Positions 33,547-46,662 of a stretch of DNA of 64,000 bases are shown piece after piece. This DNA comes from ZC4RG35 sp964388105 (GTDB lineage Bacteria > Actinomycetota > Acidimicrobiia > Spongiisociales > ZC4RG35): the NCBI GenBank assembly GCA_964388105.1, contig CAYLYQ010000003.1:1-64000 (forward strand), written 5' to 3'. The translations under genes and the position numbers were made by a program. Within the stretch, counting starts at the first letter, position 1; every line of letters begins with the position of its first letter. The notes beneath the pieces are model-generated. The model saw only the letters and a program-made list of their open reading frames with translations, was not told the DNA's origin and did not search any database.

Positions 33547-33849
33547 CTATTCGGCGGGATCGTAAGACGGGGCGGGCGGAGCTCCGTCGACGAAGAAGAA
33601 CATCGCCTCCGGATAGCACCACCACCAGTCCTCCCCCGGCTCGAACGAGCGGATCACCGGATGATCCGGGTTGGCGTCGTAATGAGCCGAGGCGTGCTTG
33701 CCCATCGAGTTGTTGCAGCAACCGACGTGGCCGCAGGTCATGCAGATCCTCAGGTGGACCCAGCTTCCGCCCGCGGCCAGGCACTCGACACATCCCGACG
33801 AGGACGGTTCTACTTCTCGGACTACGTCCAGATGCGCGCACTTGCTCAC
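33547..33849 (-). CDS. UBP-type zinc finger protein
   Basis: 100 residues from GTG 33849. A single zf-UBP domain: CAHLDVV, then GCVECLAAGGSWVHLRICMT, CGHVGCCNNSMGKHASAHYD and HPVIRSFEPGEDWWWCYPEA. The Cys/His set that binds zinc in the ubiquitin-specific-protease finger is complete. Stand-alone bacterial versions are common in actinobacteria and their function is unknown; ubiquitin binding should not be assumed. TAGGGT stands 9 bases upstream of the GTG (possible leaderless start). Confidence 0.85.
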   Translation of the reverse strand: MSKCAHLDVVREVEPSSSGCVECLAAGGSWVHLRICMTCGHVGCCNNSMGKHASAHYDANPDHPVIRSFEPGEDWWWCYPEAMFFFVDGAPPAPSYDPAE

Positions 33850-33900
33850 GAGGAGGAGACCCTAACGACCTCCGCAGTGGATGGTGCCCATACTGGGGAG

Positions 33901-34566
33901 ATGCACTCCGTCCTGTGCGTTCCCAGCCCGCTTCTCGGACCGAGCTCCTGGCAGGCGTTCGCCGGTGTCCTCACCGGTCGAGGCATGACCGTCGCCGTCG
34001 CCGACCTGCGCCACGCCTTCTCCGTCGAGCCGCCTGCGTGGCCCGAGATGGTGCGACTCGCCCGCCGGGCCGCCCGGCCCCTCCCGGGGGATGTCGTGGT
34101 CGTCGGGCACAGTGGCGCCGGCGCCCTACTACCCGGCGTCGGCGCCGCACTGGGCCGCCGCCTGGCTCGACTGGTCTTCGTGGACGCCATCCTCCCTCCC
34201 GCAGCCGGCGTCCACCGCTATCCCGAGCAGGTCCGAACCCTCGTCGCCGGCCTGGCGGCCGACGGACAACTTCCCCCGTGGCTGGACTGGTGGCCACCGG
34301 ACACCGTGGCCGCAATGCTGCCCGACCCCTCGCAGGTCACGCTGCTCCGGTCGGACATGACCGGGACCCCTGAAAGCTGGTTCGACGAGGAGATCCCCGT
34401 GCCCATCGCATGGACCGAGGGCGACGCCCTGTATCTCAGGCTCAGCCCCGCGTACGACGAGGAGGTGGAGCGGGCCCGGGCACTTGGGTGGCCGACAATT
34501 TCTCTCGACTCCCACCACCTGGGGATTCTCACCGACCCCGTGACGGTGGCCGACGCCGTCTTTTAG
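33901..34566 (+). CDS. Alpha/beta-hydrolase fold protein
   Basis: 221 residues from ATG 33901. VGHSGAGALLP is the nucleophile elbow (G-H-S-G-A), preceded by the strand LPGDVVVV; LVFVDAILPP and AWTEGDALYLRL give the acid strand, and SLDSHHLGILTDP supplies the catalytic His. It resembles small esterase-like hydrolases of the RsbQ/MhpC superfamily; the substrate is unknown. It overlaps the end of the convergent membrane-protein gene by 4 bases. Confidence 0.75.
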   Translation: MHSVLCVPSPLLGPSSWQAFAGVLTGRGMTVAVADLRHAFSVEPPAWPEMVRLARRAARPLPGDVVVVGHSGAGALLPGVGAALGRRLARLVFVDAILPPAAGVHRYPEQVRTLVAGLAADGQLPPWLDWWPPDTVAAMLPDPSQVTLLRSDMTGTPESWFDEEIPVPIAWTEGDALYLRLSPAYDEEVERARALGWPTISLDSHHLGILTDPVTVADAVF

Positions 34567-35003
34567 ACGACCATCAGCACCAGGGCCGCCAGCCAGCACG
34601 CGCCCTCCACGTTGAGGGCAGTGGCCAGGCGTCGGGAGGCAGCCGTAGCCTCCGGACGCTGACCCGCGGTGAGGGCGTCGCGGAGCTCACGACGGGCCGG
34701 ACGCGTCAACAGCAACGAGACCGCGATCAGCCCGATGGCCACGCCGGCACCTGCGTAGAGCGTCCAGGTCATCTCTTCGAATCCTCGGAGGTAGACGAGC
34801 ACACCTCCGGTGACCAGCGTCCCTCCGGCGGCGAGGCCGTCCAATCGCGCTGCCCGCTTGAGGCGCACGATCAGGCCTTGCTCCGGCCCTTCCATGGCGC
34901 GCGACGTGGCTCGGGCGTCGCCGGGCAGCCCCAGCTCGTGCGCGAACCAGATGGCGGCGAAGGCGATGTGGAGCACGAGCGCGGTCACATTCAGAGCATC
35001 CAC
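34563..35003 (-). CDS. Small integral membrane protein (four helices)
   Basis: 146 residues from GTG 35003, the longest start with a membrane-protein-like beginning (ALNVTALVLHIAFAAIWFAH). Four hydrophobic helices, with HELGLPGDARATSRA and LTRPARRELRDALTAGQRPE as cytosolic loops. It resembles DUF2269/CopD-like predicted membrane proteins but I cannot place it firmly. Start GTG 34988 is an alternative. It is divergent from pncB (93 bases apart). Confidence 0.6.
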   Translation of the reverse strand: MDALNVTALVLHIAFAAIWFAHELGLPGDARATSRAMEGPEQGLIVRLKRAARLDGLAAGGTLVTGGVLVYLRGFEEMTWTLYAGAGVAIGLIAVSLLLTRPARRELRDALTAGQRPEATAASRRLATALNVEGACWLAALVLMVV

Positions 35004-35096
35004 AGCCGCAATGATCGCAGGCCGACTGGCCGCGGCCCGGTCAAGACTCGACGGCGTTGGGCGCGCCGCTCGACGATCACTTACCCTGCAAGCCGG

Positions 35097-36659
35097 ATGA
35101 GCACGCCGCGACGTTCCGACCCCGCCCTGAACGGCATCCTGGCAACCGACCAGTACCAGCTGACGATGGCGCAGTTCTACTGGAAGGAGGGCCTCGCCGA
35201 GCGGACCGCCCAGTTCGACTTCTTCTTCCGCAGTTACCCCGACTACGGCGACCACCAGGCCGGATACTGCGTGAGCGCGGGGCTCGGGTGGCTCTTGGAG
35301 TGGATGGAGGTCGCGCGGTTCACCCGCGACGATCTCGAGGTGCTCGGGGCCCAACGGACGCCGGACGGGAACGCGCGATTCCGCCCGGAGTTCATCGATT
35401 GGCTGGAACAGGCAGGCGACTTCTCGTCCCTCGATGTGCGCGCCATCCCGGAAGGCCGCGTGGTCCACCCGAATGCCCCGATGGCGACAGTGACTGGGCC
35501 CCTCGCCATCGCCCAGATCTTCGAGACCCACATGCTCAACCGCCTCAACTACCCGACGCTGATCGCCACCAAGGCGTCCCGGGCGAGCCAGGCGGCGCGT
35601 GGAGGGACGGTTCTCGAGTTCGGGCTCAGGCGTGGACCTGAGTCCGGAGCCCACGTCGGCGGCTACGGCGCGCTCGTGGGCGGGGCGGACTACACGTCGA
35701 ACCTCGCTCTCTCCACGGTCATGGGGCTCGACCCGAAAGGCACCCACGCCCACTCCATGGTGCAGGCGTTCCTGGCGCTCGGCCTCGGCGAGCTAGAGGC
35801 GTTCCGGCGCTTCGCCGACCTCTATCCGGACGAATGCGTGCTCCTGGTCGACACGATCGACGTGCTCACTTCCGGCGTTCCCAACGCGATCACCGTCTTC
35901 GAAGAACTGAGGGCCAAGGGGAAGCGCCCCGCCGGGATCAGGATCGACTCGGGCGACCTGGCCTATCTGGCCATCCAATCATCTCTGCTGCTGGACGAGG
36001 CGGGCATGCACGACGTCCCCATCGTTCTCTCCTCGGACCTGGACGAGCTCGTGATCTGGCAGATCCTCTCCCAGATCGACTCCGAAGCCCCACGTTATGG
36101 AGTCGATGCGGCAGCCCTCGCGGCGCGGTTGGTCTATGGGGTGGGGACCAGGCTCATCACCTCGGAAGGGGACGGCGCTCTGGGGGGAGTGTTCAAGCTC
36201 GTGGCGGTTGCGGACGAACAGGGTGCGCTGATTCCCGCCATCAAGGTCTCCGAGGACGTCGCCAAGGTCCCGATCCCCGGGGACAAGCGCTTGTACCGCG
36301 TCTACGACCAGCGCCGACTCGCCACGGCCGACCTGGTTGCCCTCGCCGACGAGGACCTCTCGACAGCCTCCCAACTCCAGCTGCACCACCCCCACCGCGG
36401 CCTGCAACGCGTCCTGGCCAGATCCGACATCTCAGAGATCGAAGAGCTGCTGGTGCCCGTCTTCGCCAACGGACGCCGGCTCGACGGGTCACCCGATCTG
36501 GATGAGTTGCGGCGGCGTCGGACAGCCGACCTCGAGCGCCTGGACCCGGGGGTGCGCAGACTGGTGAACCCGCACGTGTATCACGTGTCGGTGACGGCGG
36601 CCATGCACGCGCTGCAGCAAAGGCTCGTCTCCGACGCCCTCAGCGGCGCCGAGATCTGA
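35097..36659 (+). CDS. pncB: Nicotinate phosphoribosyltransferase
   Basis: 520 residues from ATG 35097; the open frame upstream overlaps other genes and is not used. Motifs: ATDQYQLTMAQFYWKEGLAE, EFGLRRGPESGAHVGGYGAL (the family's EFGxRR), THAHSMVQAF, LVDTIDVLTSGVPNA and GIRIDSGDLAYLAIQ. Catalyses nicotinate + PRPP + ATP to NaMN in the Preiss-Handler NAD salvage path. The downstream nicotinamidase, convergent and 5 bases away, makes its substrate. TACCCT lies 9 bases upstream of the ATG. Confidence 0.92.
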   Translation: MSTPRRSDPALNGILATDQYQLTMAQFYWKEGLAERTAQFDFFFRSYPDYGDHQAGYCVSAGLGWLLEWMEVARFTRDDLEVLGAQRTPDGNARFRPEFIDWLEQAGDFSSLDVRAIPEGRVVHPNAPMATVTGPLAIAQIFETHMLNRLNYPTLIATKASRASQAARGGTVLEFGLRRGPESGAHVGGYGALVGGADYTSNLALSTVMGLDPKGTHAHSMVQAFLALGLGELEAFRRFADLYPDECVLLVDTIDVLTSGVPNAITVFEELRAKGKRPAGIRIDSGDLAYLAIQSSLLLDEAGMHDVPIVLSSDLDELVIWQILSQIDSEAPRYGVDAAALAARLVYGVGTRLITSEGDGALGGVFKLVAVADEQGALIPAIKVSEDVAKVPIPGDKRLYRVYDQRRLATADLVALADEDLSTASQLQLHHPHRGLQRVLARSDISEIEELLVPVFANGRRLDGSPDLDELRRRRTADLERLDPGVRRLVNPHVYHVSVTAAMHALQQRLVSDALSGAEI

Positions 36660-36664
36660 CTGGC

Positions 36665-37255
36665 CTAGACGACCAGGACGCCCGCGCCGGCGATCTCGGC
36701 GGACGCCCGCGTCCCATCGCCGGGAGACAGGTTGACGGCACGGGTTCCATCCGCGAGCACCGTCGTGGCGAAGCCCTGTTCGGCGGCATCCAACGCGGAC
36801 GCCTTGACGCAGTAGTCGAGGGCGAGACCGACGACCACGACCGACTCCACCCCGGCAACACGAAGTCGGTCGGCGAGCCCCGTCGAGCTCACCTCGCCGG
36901 TCTCCGGGTCGCGGATGTGAAACGCCGAGTAGCCGTCCTCTCCACCGGTCCCCTTCTTCACGAAGATGGCGTCCTCACGGACGTCGAGCTGAGGGTGGAA
37001 CTCCGCCCCGGTGGTGCCACCCACGCAATGGACGGGCCAGATGCCGCCGTCCTTGGCGAAGTGCGGGGTGGTCTCCGGATGCCAGTCCTGCGTGTACGCG
37101 ACGACAGCCCCCGCGTCGGCAGCCATCGAGATCTCGCCGTTGACGAAATCGATCGTCTCCTCACCACCTGGCACGTACAGACTGCCGTCGGGATCGGCGA
37201 AGTCGTTTTGCATGTCCACCACCAGCAAGGCGGTGCGAGCGTCGTACTCCACCAC
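36665..37255 (-). CDS. pncA: Nicotinamidase
   Basis: 196 residues from GTG 37255, chosen because it falls just past the upstream stop (37260); a start at 37294 would overlap that gene by 35 bases. Isochorismatase-like hydrolase: ALLVVDMQNDFADPDGSLYV (catalytic Asp), YTQDWHPETTPHFAKDGG (metal His pair DWHP, H), VKKGTGGEDGYSAF (catalytic Lys) and GLALDYCVKASALDA with the nucleophile Cys. Deamidates nicotinamide to nicotinate for PncB. Confidence 0.92.
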   Translation of the reverse strand: MVEYDARTALLVVDMQNDFADPDGSLYVPGGEETIDFVNGEISMAADAGAVVAYTQDWHPETTPHFAKDGGIWPVHCVGGTTGAEFHPQLDVREDAIFVKKGTGGEDGYSAFHIRDPETGEVSSTGLADRLRVAGVESVVVVGLALDYCVKASALDAAEQGFATTVLADGTRAVNLSPGDGTRASAEIAGAGVLVV

Positions 37256-37259
37256 GAGA

Positions 37260-38117
37260 TCAGCCCTCGAAGGGGTTGCAGCGCGAGGGGTCACCGGTCT
37301 CCCAGCCCCTCGTGAACCAGGCGACCCTCTGATCGGAAGACCCGTGGGTCCAGGTCTCCGGATTCACCTGCCCGGTGACGCGCTCCTGGATGCGGTCATC
37401 CCCGACGGCCGCGGCCGCATCGACGGCCTCCCGAATCTCGTTGGGGAGGAACACGCCCGCGTCACGGATGGAGTAGGCCCACACACCGGCGAAGCAGTCC
37501 GCCTGCAGCTCGAGTCGGACCGACAGGTCGTTGGCCTCGGCCTGCGACGAAGCCGCCTGCTGTGCCCTCTGGACCTCCTCCATGATCCCGAGACGCTTCT
37601 GCACGTGATGGCCGACCTCGTGCGCCACCACGTAGGCCTCGGCCACGTCCCCGCCCTGGGCGCCGAACCGCGTGGTGAGCTCGTCGAAGAACGTCTCGTC
37701 TATGTAGATGGTCTCGTCGAGCGGGCAGTAATGGGGGCCGACAGCGGAGTTCGCTCCCCCACATCCCGACTGGGTGGCGGTGCGGAACAGGACCAGTCTC
37801 GGCTCCGCGTAGGTGAGGTTCCAGGACGAGAAGATCGAGGCCCAGGTCTCATCGGTGGAGCCGAGGACCGTCGACACGAACACCTCGTAGTCGTCCTCGC
37901 CTTCGAACTCCTCCGGCTGCGCTCCCGACTGCGGGGCCTGGGTCTCCTGCATCTGGTTGAGGATCTGGTCGAGGCCGCCTCCCCCGCCCCCGAACAGGGT
38001 CATGAGCAAGACGATTATCAGTCCGATGCCGCCGAGGCCGCCCACCGCCATTCCGCCGGACATGCCCCGGCGATCTTCAACGTTTCCTCGGCTGCCGAGC
38101 CGATCCCATCTAGCCAC
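37260..38117 (-). CDS. YpfJ-like neutral zinc metallopeptidase family protein
   Basis: 285 residues from GTG 38117. N-terminus GNVEDRRGMSGGMAVGGLGG and a membrane helix (GIGLIIVLLMTLFGG), then VVAHEVGHHVQKRLG with the HExxH zincin motif (HEVGHH), LELQADCFAGVWA (third ligand region E-x-QAD) and AVGDDRIQERVTGQVNPETW. The family (PF04228) is a membrane-anchored predicted zinc protease of unknown substrate. The catalytic Glu and both His are present. Confidence 0.9.
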   Translation of the reverse strand: MARWDRLGSRGNVEDRRGMSGGMAVGGLGGIGLIIVLLMTLFGGGGGGLDQILNQMQETQAPQSGAQPEEFEGEDDYEVFVSTVLGSTDETWASIFSSWNLTYAEPRLVLFRTATQSGCGGANSAVGPHYCPLDETIYIDETFFDELTTRFGAQGGDVAEAYVVAHEVGHHVQKRLGIMEEVQRAQQAASSQAEANDLSVRLELQADCFAGVWAYSIRDAGVFLPNEIREAVDAAAAVGDDRIQERVTGQVNPETWTHGSSDQRVAWFTRGWETGDPSRCNPFEG

Positions 38118-38215
38118 TGAGAGAACCTCCTATGTCCGAACGCTACCCGTTTCCAACGCCCTCTAACCCGGACGATCGGCGCACATTGCCTCTACTCGGG
38201 ACGAGACTGACAGGC

Positions 38216-38668
38216 ATGAGCGATGGGAACACCGAGACCAGCGGCCTCGAGCGGGCCCGCAGTCGGCGACAGGACCTTCTGCGCGCCATGGAGACTCTGG
38301 AGGGGGCACTCGCGGCCCCCGCTCGCGATCATGGACCCTGGCTCACCGGCGTCCGCGCGGCCCTCACCGAGTTGGGCCCCGCGCTCCAGGCTCACGTCGA
38401 CGAGGTGGAGGGATCGACAGGCCTCCTCCCCGAGATTCGGGAGTCCGAGCCCCGCCTCAGTCACCTGGTCGACGACCTGGAAGCCGAGCACCCGAGCCTG
38501 CTCGACGCTTTCGTACGCCTCAACGATGCCGCCGCCGGTGAGGATCCCGACCCGAGGCTCGTGAGGAGGAGGGCGGTCACCCTCCTTGGCCGCCTGACCA
38601 TGCACCGTCAGGCGGGAGCCGACCTGGTCTACGAGGCGTACCAGCTGGACATCGGCGGCGGAGGCTGA
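38216..38668 (+). CDS. Hypothetical alpha-helical protein (hemerythrin-like in outline)
   Basis: 150 residues from ATG 38216. Predicted as four long helices: RARSRRQDLLRAMETLEGAL, GVRAALTELGPALQAHVDEV, RLSHLVDDLEAEHPSLLDAF and LTMHRQAGADLVYEAYQLDI. The ending M-H-R-Q-x-x-A-D-L-V-Y-E-A-Y resembles the last helix of small actinobacterial hemerythrin-like proteins, but the usual metal ligands (H-HxxxE-HxxxH) are incomplete, so metal binding is doubtful. Function unknown. Confidence 0.6.
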   Translation: MSDGNTETSGLERARSRRQDLLRAMETLEGALAAPARDHGPWLTGVRAALTELGPALQAHVDEVEGSTGLLPEIRESEPRLSHLVDDLEAEHPSLLDAFVRLNDAAAGEDPDPRLVRRRAVTLLGRLTMHRQAGADLVYEAYQLDIGGGG

Positions 38669-38669
38669 A

Positions 38670-39689
38670 TCAGGCGAAGAACCAGGCCGCGTCACGGAAC
38701 ACGGCAGGGTCGAGCGGCCGCGGGTGTCGGCAGGCGTCGACGATCGGCACTTCGGTCATGCGGTCGCCTCGAACTGCAACCATCAAGCCCGTCTTTCCCT
38801 CGATGGCCAGCTCGGCGGCATGAAGGCCCATGCGAGTGGCGAGCACCCGGTCGAATGCCGTCGGAGTCCCGCCCCGCTGGAGGTGGCCGAGAGTGACCAC
38901 CCGCGCCTCGTAGCCGGTGAGCTGCTCGAGCTCGCGGGCGATGTAGGTGCCGACTCCTCCGAGCCTTTCGAAACCGAATGAGTCCACCCCGGTGGTGACT
39001 TGGCCCTCGGGCCCGCTGATGCCCTCGGCCACGACCACCAGCGAATAGCTGCGACCGGACTCGTGCCGGGCCGTGATGCGCCGGGCGGTCTCCGCAATGT
39101 CATGGGGCACCTCCGGCACCAAGATCGCCTCGGCGCCTCCGGCCATGCCCGAGTAGGCCGCTATCCAGCCCGCCGTGCGACCCATGACCTCCACCACCAT
39201 GATCCTGTCGTGTGATTCCGCCGTGGTCGTGAGGCGATCTATTGCGTCGGTGACCACCTGGACCGCGGTGTGGAACCCGAAGGTGACGTCGGTCCCGCCG
39301 ATGTCGTTGTCGATGGTCTTCGGGATCCCGACGAGACCGAGCCCGTCTTCAGCCAGCCGCATCGCAGTCCGGAGACTCCCATCGCCGCCGATGACCACCA
39401 GGCACTCGATCCCGGTGGCCTCGAGCGTGGGCCGGATCGACTCGTAGCCGTCGCCGTGCACATAGGGATCGATCCGGGAGCTCCCCAGCATGGTCCCGCC
39501 GCGTCCGATTATCCCCCGGACGCTGTCCCGGGTCAGAGGGCGGGTCAATCCCTCCATGAGGCCCTTCCACCCCTTCTCCACGCCGACGACGCCCCACCCC
39601 TCGGACACCAACCGCGCCACCACACCGCGGATGGCGGCGTTGGTACCCGGACAGTCGCCACCAGCCGTGACGATCCCAGCGGTGGGCAT
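38670..39689 (-). CDS. pfkA: 6-phosphofructokinase, probably ATP-dependent mixed type
   Basis: 339 residues from ATG 39689, with AAGGAG 7 bases upstream. PFK core: GIVTAGGDCPGTNAAIRGVV (nucleotide-binding start), VVIGGDGSLRTA, GIPKTIDNDIGGTDVTFGF and VVEVMGRTAGWIA. Phosphorylates fructose 6-phosphate in glycolysis. The diagnostic residues equivalent to E. coli 104 and 124 are Gly (GGDG) and Lys (PKTIDND), the combination seen in ATP-using actinobacterial PFKs; PPi enzymes have Asp/Lys. The Lys also marks the long 'group III' lineage. It is convergent with the four-helix gene. Confidence 0.9.
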   Translation of the reverse strand: MPTAGIVTAGGDCPGTNAAIRGVVARLVSEGWGVVGVEKGWKGLMEGLTRPLTRDSVRGIIGRGGTMLGSSRIDPYVHGDGYESIRPTLEATGIECLVVIGGDGSLRTAMRLAEDGLGLVGIPKTIDNDIGGTDVTFGFHTAVQVVTDAIDRLTTTAESHDRIMVVEVMGRTAGWIAAYSGMAGGAEAILVPEVPHDIAETARRITARHESGRSYSLVVVAEGISGPEGQVTTGVDSFGFERLGGVGTYIARELEQLTGYEARVVTLGHLQRGGTPTAFDRVLATRMGLHAAELAIEGKTGLMVAVRGDRMTEVPIVDACRHPRPLDPAVFRDAAWFFA

Positions 39690-39780
39690 TCCGCGCTCCT
39701 TGGTCGACGTCACAGGACCCAGGGTATGCGCTCCACGAGTTAGATGGGCCCAACCAGCCCAGAATGGAACTGACGAACTC

Positions 39781-42414
<2,634 letters not shown>

Positions 42415-42478
42415 GCACACCCGACCGCGCGGCCGCAATCCGGCGCGGGAATGCGGTGCGGCAGCGATACTGCGGCCC

Positions 42479-43762
42479 ATGGCCCTCGACGAGACCGCGC
42501 CCACGACCACCGCCCGGCAGTCACCGGTCGCCGGTCGCCTCACCGCGACCCTCTTCGGCGGCGTGGCTCTCGCCTCCACCGCCTACATCGCCACGGCCAC
42601 CCTCTCGTCGATAGTGGTCGACGACATCACCGGATCGGCGTCTCTGGCCGGCGTCCCCGGTGCGACGGCCGTTGTCGGGACGGCGATCGGCACCACCCTC
42701 CTCAGCATGGGCGTGGGCCGCCGGGGCCGGAGGCCCGGCCTGATCTCCGGTTACGTGGCCGCGTCTCTCGGGGCCGTCGTCGGGGGGCTGGCGGTCATCT
42801 CCCGGTCGTTTCTCTTGCTGCTCGTCGGGATGGCCATGATGGGATTGGGCAACGCCTCCAGCCACCTCGCCAGGTACACGGCAGCGGACCTCTACCCGAC
42901 GTCGAAGCGGGGGACCGCGCTGGGCTGGGTCGTGTGGGGCTCGACCATCGGCTCCGTGGCCGGGCCGACGCTCCTCGAGCCGGTGGGGCGGCTGGCCGAG
43001 TGGATGGGAAGGTCGGAGCTGCTGGGCGGGTACATGGTCGCGGCCGTCTTCATGGCTCTGGCCGGAGCCCTGTACGCGCTCTTCCTCCGCCCTGACCCGG
43101 CTTCGGTCGCTCTGGAGAGGCCAACAGAGCGGAAGATCATCTTCAGCGAGATCACGACGGCGTTCCGGGCCCCGGCGATCAAGGTCGGGCTCTCGGCGAT
43201 GGTCGCCGGGCAGGTGGTGATGGTGATGATCATGACCGCCACCCCCCTCCACATCCGCCACCACGGATCCGATCTCGGCGTGGTGGGCATCGTGATGAGC
43301 GCCCACACCCTCGGGATGTTCGCCTTGGCCCCGCTCGTGGGCCGACTGGTCGACCGCATCGGCGGGATGAAGGTGGCAGTGATGGGGATGGGGGTGCTGG
43401 CCACGTCCGCCATCGGCACGGCTTACGGCCCGAACGAGACGACCACGGGCCTGGTGGCGGCGCTTTGGCTCCTCGGCATCGGCTGGAACATGACTTTTGT
43501 CGCCGGCAGCTCGATGCTCGTATCCGGTCTCGACCCAGGGATCAGGGCCCGCGTCCAGGGGACGGCCGACTCTTTGACCTGGCTGTCGGCAGCGGCTTCG
43601 GCGGTCATCGCCGGTGTCCTCTATCAGGCCGCCAACTACCGCCTGCTCGGGCTGCTCGGCCTCGCCCTCCTGGTGCCCCCGATGGCCATCATGTTGCGGC
43701 ACCGACCCCGGCGGAGCGACCGCGGCCCGGGCGCAGCTCTCGGTTCGGATCGCGCGAACTGA
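42479..43762 (+). CDS. Major facilitator superfamily transporter
   Basis: 427 residues, about twelve helices in two halves. The inter-helix 2-3 loop GVGRRGRRPGLISGYVAASL is an MFS A-type motif, and GRLVDRIGGMKVAVMGMGVL is its counterpart in the second half. A long cytosolic loop separates the halves (VALERPTERKIIFSEITTAF). It resembles drug:H+ antiporters; the substrate cannot be told. GATACT ends 7 bases before the ATG (possible leaderless start). Confidence 0.85.
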   Translation: MALDETAPTTTARQSPVAGRLTATLFGGVALASTAYIATATLSSIVVDDITGSASLAGVPGATAVVGTAIGTTLLSMGVGRRGRRPGLISGYVAASLGAVVGGLAVISRSFLLLLVGMAMMGLGNASSHLARYTAADLYPTSKRGTALGWVVWGSTIGSVAGPTLLEPVGRLAEWMGRSELLGGYMVAAVFMALAGALYALFLRPDPASVALERPTERKIIFSEITTAFRAPAIKVGLSAMVAGQVVMVMIMTATPLHIRHHGSDLGVVGIVMSAHTLGMFALAPLVGRLVDRIGGMKVAVMGMGVLATSAIGTAYGPNETTTGLVAALWLLGIGWNMTFVAGSSMLVSGLDPGIRARVQGTADSLTWLSAAASAVIAGVLYQAANYRLLGLLGLALLVPPMAIMLRHRPRRSDRGPGAALGSDRAN

Positions 43763-43820
43763 CACCCGCTCCGTCCCTCCGTTTTGCCGCGTGCCCGGGT
43801 TTCCTTAGCCTCAAGCCTGC

Positions 43821-44954
43821 ATGAGGATCGCAATCCCGAGAGAGACGGCACCCGAACGGCGGGTCGCCCTGACTCCACCCGTCGTGGTCAGACTGGTGGA
43901 ACGGCGCCATGTCGTGGCCGTCGAACCGGGGGCTGGCGAAGGTGCCGGGTTTGCCGATGAGGACTACTCGGCCGCAGGAGCAACGGTCTCGGCCGACGCC
44001 CTGGAAGGCGCCGACTTGGTGGTTGTAGTCGGGCCACCCACGGCCGCCCTTGTGGAGCGGCTTCCTCACGGGGTGACGCTGGCCGGCTTTCTCGACCCTT
44101 TCGGATCGACCGACCTCGTCCGGTCGATGACGGCCCGCCGTCTCACTTCCTTCGCCATGGAGGCGATCCCGCGGTCGACCCTGGCCCAGAGCATGGACGC
44201 GCTCTCGTCGCAGGCGACCGCGGCGGGTTACGCCGCAGTCCTCGCCGCGGCGGCAGCATCGCCCCGGATCTTCCCGATGCTGACCACAGCCGCCGGAACG
44301 ATCCCACCGGCCAAGGTTCTCGTTCTCGGCGCCGGAGTCGCCGGGCTCCATGCCATCGCCAATTCGCGGCGACTCGGGGCCGTGGTGTCGGCATACGACA
44401 TCCGTCCCGAGGTCAAGGAGCAGATCGAGAGCCTGGGGGCGAAGTTCATCCCGGCCCCGGTCGACGAGCTGGCAGCCACCGCATCCGGATACGCCAAGGA
44501 GGTCTCCGACGAGACACAGCGGCGTCAGATGGACGCCCTCGCTCCCCATGTGGCCAATGCCGACGTGGTCATCACCACGGCGCAGGTCCCCGGCCAGGAA
44601 GCCCCCCTCCTCATCTCTCGGGAGATGGTCGAGTCGATGAGCCGGGGCGCGGTGATCGTCGACGTGGCCGCCCCTGGTGGCGGCAACTGTGAGCTCACCC
44701 GGCCCGGAGAGACAGTCGTCCACGCCGGCGTCACGATCCTCGGGCCGCTCGACCTCGCATCCCGGGTGGCGGTCGATGCCAGCCAGATGTACGCCCGCAA
44801 CATCGCCCAGCTGATCGCACGGCTGTCAGGGGAGGACGGGTCGCTCCAGCCCGACTTCGGCGATCAGATCATCTCGGAGGCGTGCATCACGCGGGAGGGT
44901 GAAGTGGTTCACCCCGTGGTGAGGCGCCTCCTCGGTCTGGAGGGCCAGCCATGA
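43821..44954 (+). CDS. pntAA: NAD(P) transhydrogenase subunit alpha, part 1 (NAD-binding)
   Basis: 377 residues, typical of the soluble domain I when PntA is split. MRIAIPRETAPERRVALTPP is the family start; VLVLGAGVAGLHAIANSRRL is the Rossmann GxGxxG; AVVSAYDIRPEVKEQIESLG includes the NAD-site Asp. Hydride transfer between NADH and NADP+ across the three-subunit enzyme is driven by the proton gradient. The stop overlaps pntAB by 4 bases. TAGCCT stands 9 bases upstream of the ATG. Confidence 0.9.
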   Translation: MRIAIPRETAPERRVALTPPVVVRLVERRHVVAVEPGAGEGAGFADEDYSAAGATVSADALEGADLVVVVGPPTAALVERLPHGVTLAGFLDPFGSTDLVRSMTARRLTSFAMEAIPRSTLAQSMDALSSQATAAGYAAVLAAAAASPRIFPMLTTAAGTIPPAKVLVLGAGVAGLHAIANSRRLGAVVSAYDIRPEVKEQIESLGAKFIPAPVDELAATASGYAKEVSDETQRRQMDALAPHVANADVVITTAQVPGQEAPLLISREMVESMSRGAVIVDVAAPGGGNCELTRPGETVVHAGVTILGPLDLASRVAVDASQMYARNIAQLIARLSGEDGSLQPDFGDQIISEACITREGEVVHPVVRRLLGLEGQP

Positions 44955-45246
44955 GCGAGCTCCTCGTGGGAATCACCGTCTTCGTCCTCGCCAGTTTCGT
45001 CGGGTTCGAGGTCATTTCCAAGGTCCCCCGCACGTTGCACACTCCCCTCATGTCCGGGGCCAACGCCATCTCGGGCATCACGATCCTCGGCGCCGTCGTC
45101 GCCGCCGGCATGGGTGCCGGGACCATTGCCCAGGTCCTCGGGTTCCTGGCGATCGTCACCGCCACCGTCAACGTCGTCGGGGGCTTCCTGGTCACCGACC
45201 GCATGCTGCGGATGTTCCGGCGGCCGGGTGACAAGGAGCGCCGGCC

Positions 45247-45250
<4 letters not shown>
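44951..45250 (+). CDS. pntAB: NAD(P) transhydrogenase subunit alpha, part 2 (membrane)
   Basis: 99 residues with three membrane helices (LLVGITVFVLASFVGFEVIS; AISGITILGAVVAAGMGAG; LGFLAIVTATVNVVGGFLVT). SKVPRTLHTPLMSGANAISG is the conserved PntAB segment. It is the small membrane subunit of the split alpha chain. It overlaps pntAA and pntB by 4 bases each, so the three are made from one message. Confidence 0.9.
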
Positions 45251-46608
<1,358 letters not shown>

Positions 46609-46649
46609 AACTGGGGACCATCGGCCCTTTCCCGGGTCGGAGGGGCCTA

Positions 46650-46655
46650 TAGGAT
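46650..46655 (+). promoter_or_regulatory. Putative -10 element for leaderless nifJ
   Basis: TAGGAT (overlapping the stronger-looking TATAGG) ends 7 bases before the GTG at 46663. There is no Shine-Dalgarno in the spacer. Confidence 0.45.
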
Positions 46656-46662
46656 CGCCAGT

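Noticed and set aside
34410..35096. Upstream extension of the pncB frame
   Set aside because: Overlaps the hydrolase and membrane protein genes; the NAPRTase N-terminus fits ATG 35097.
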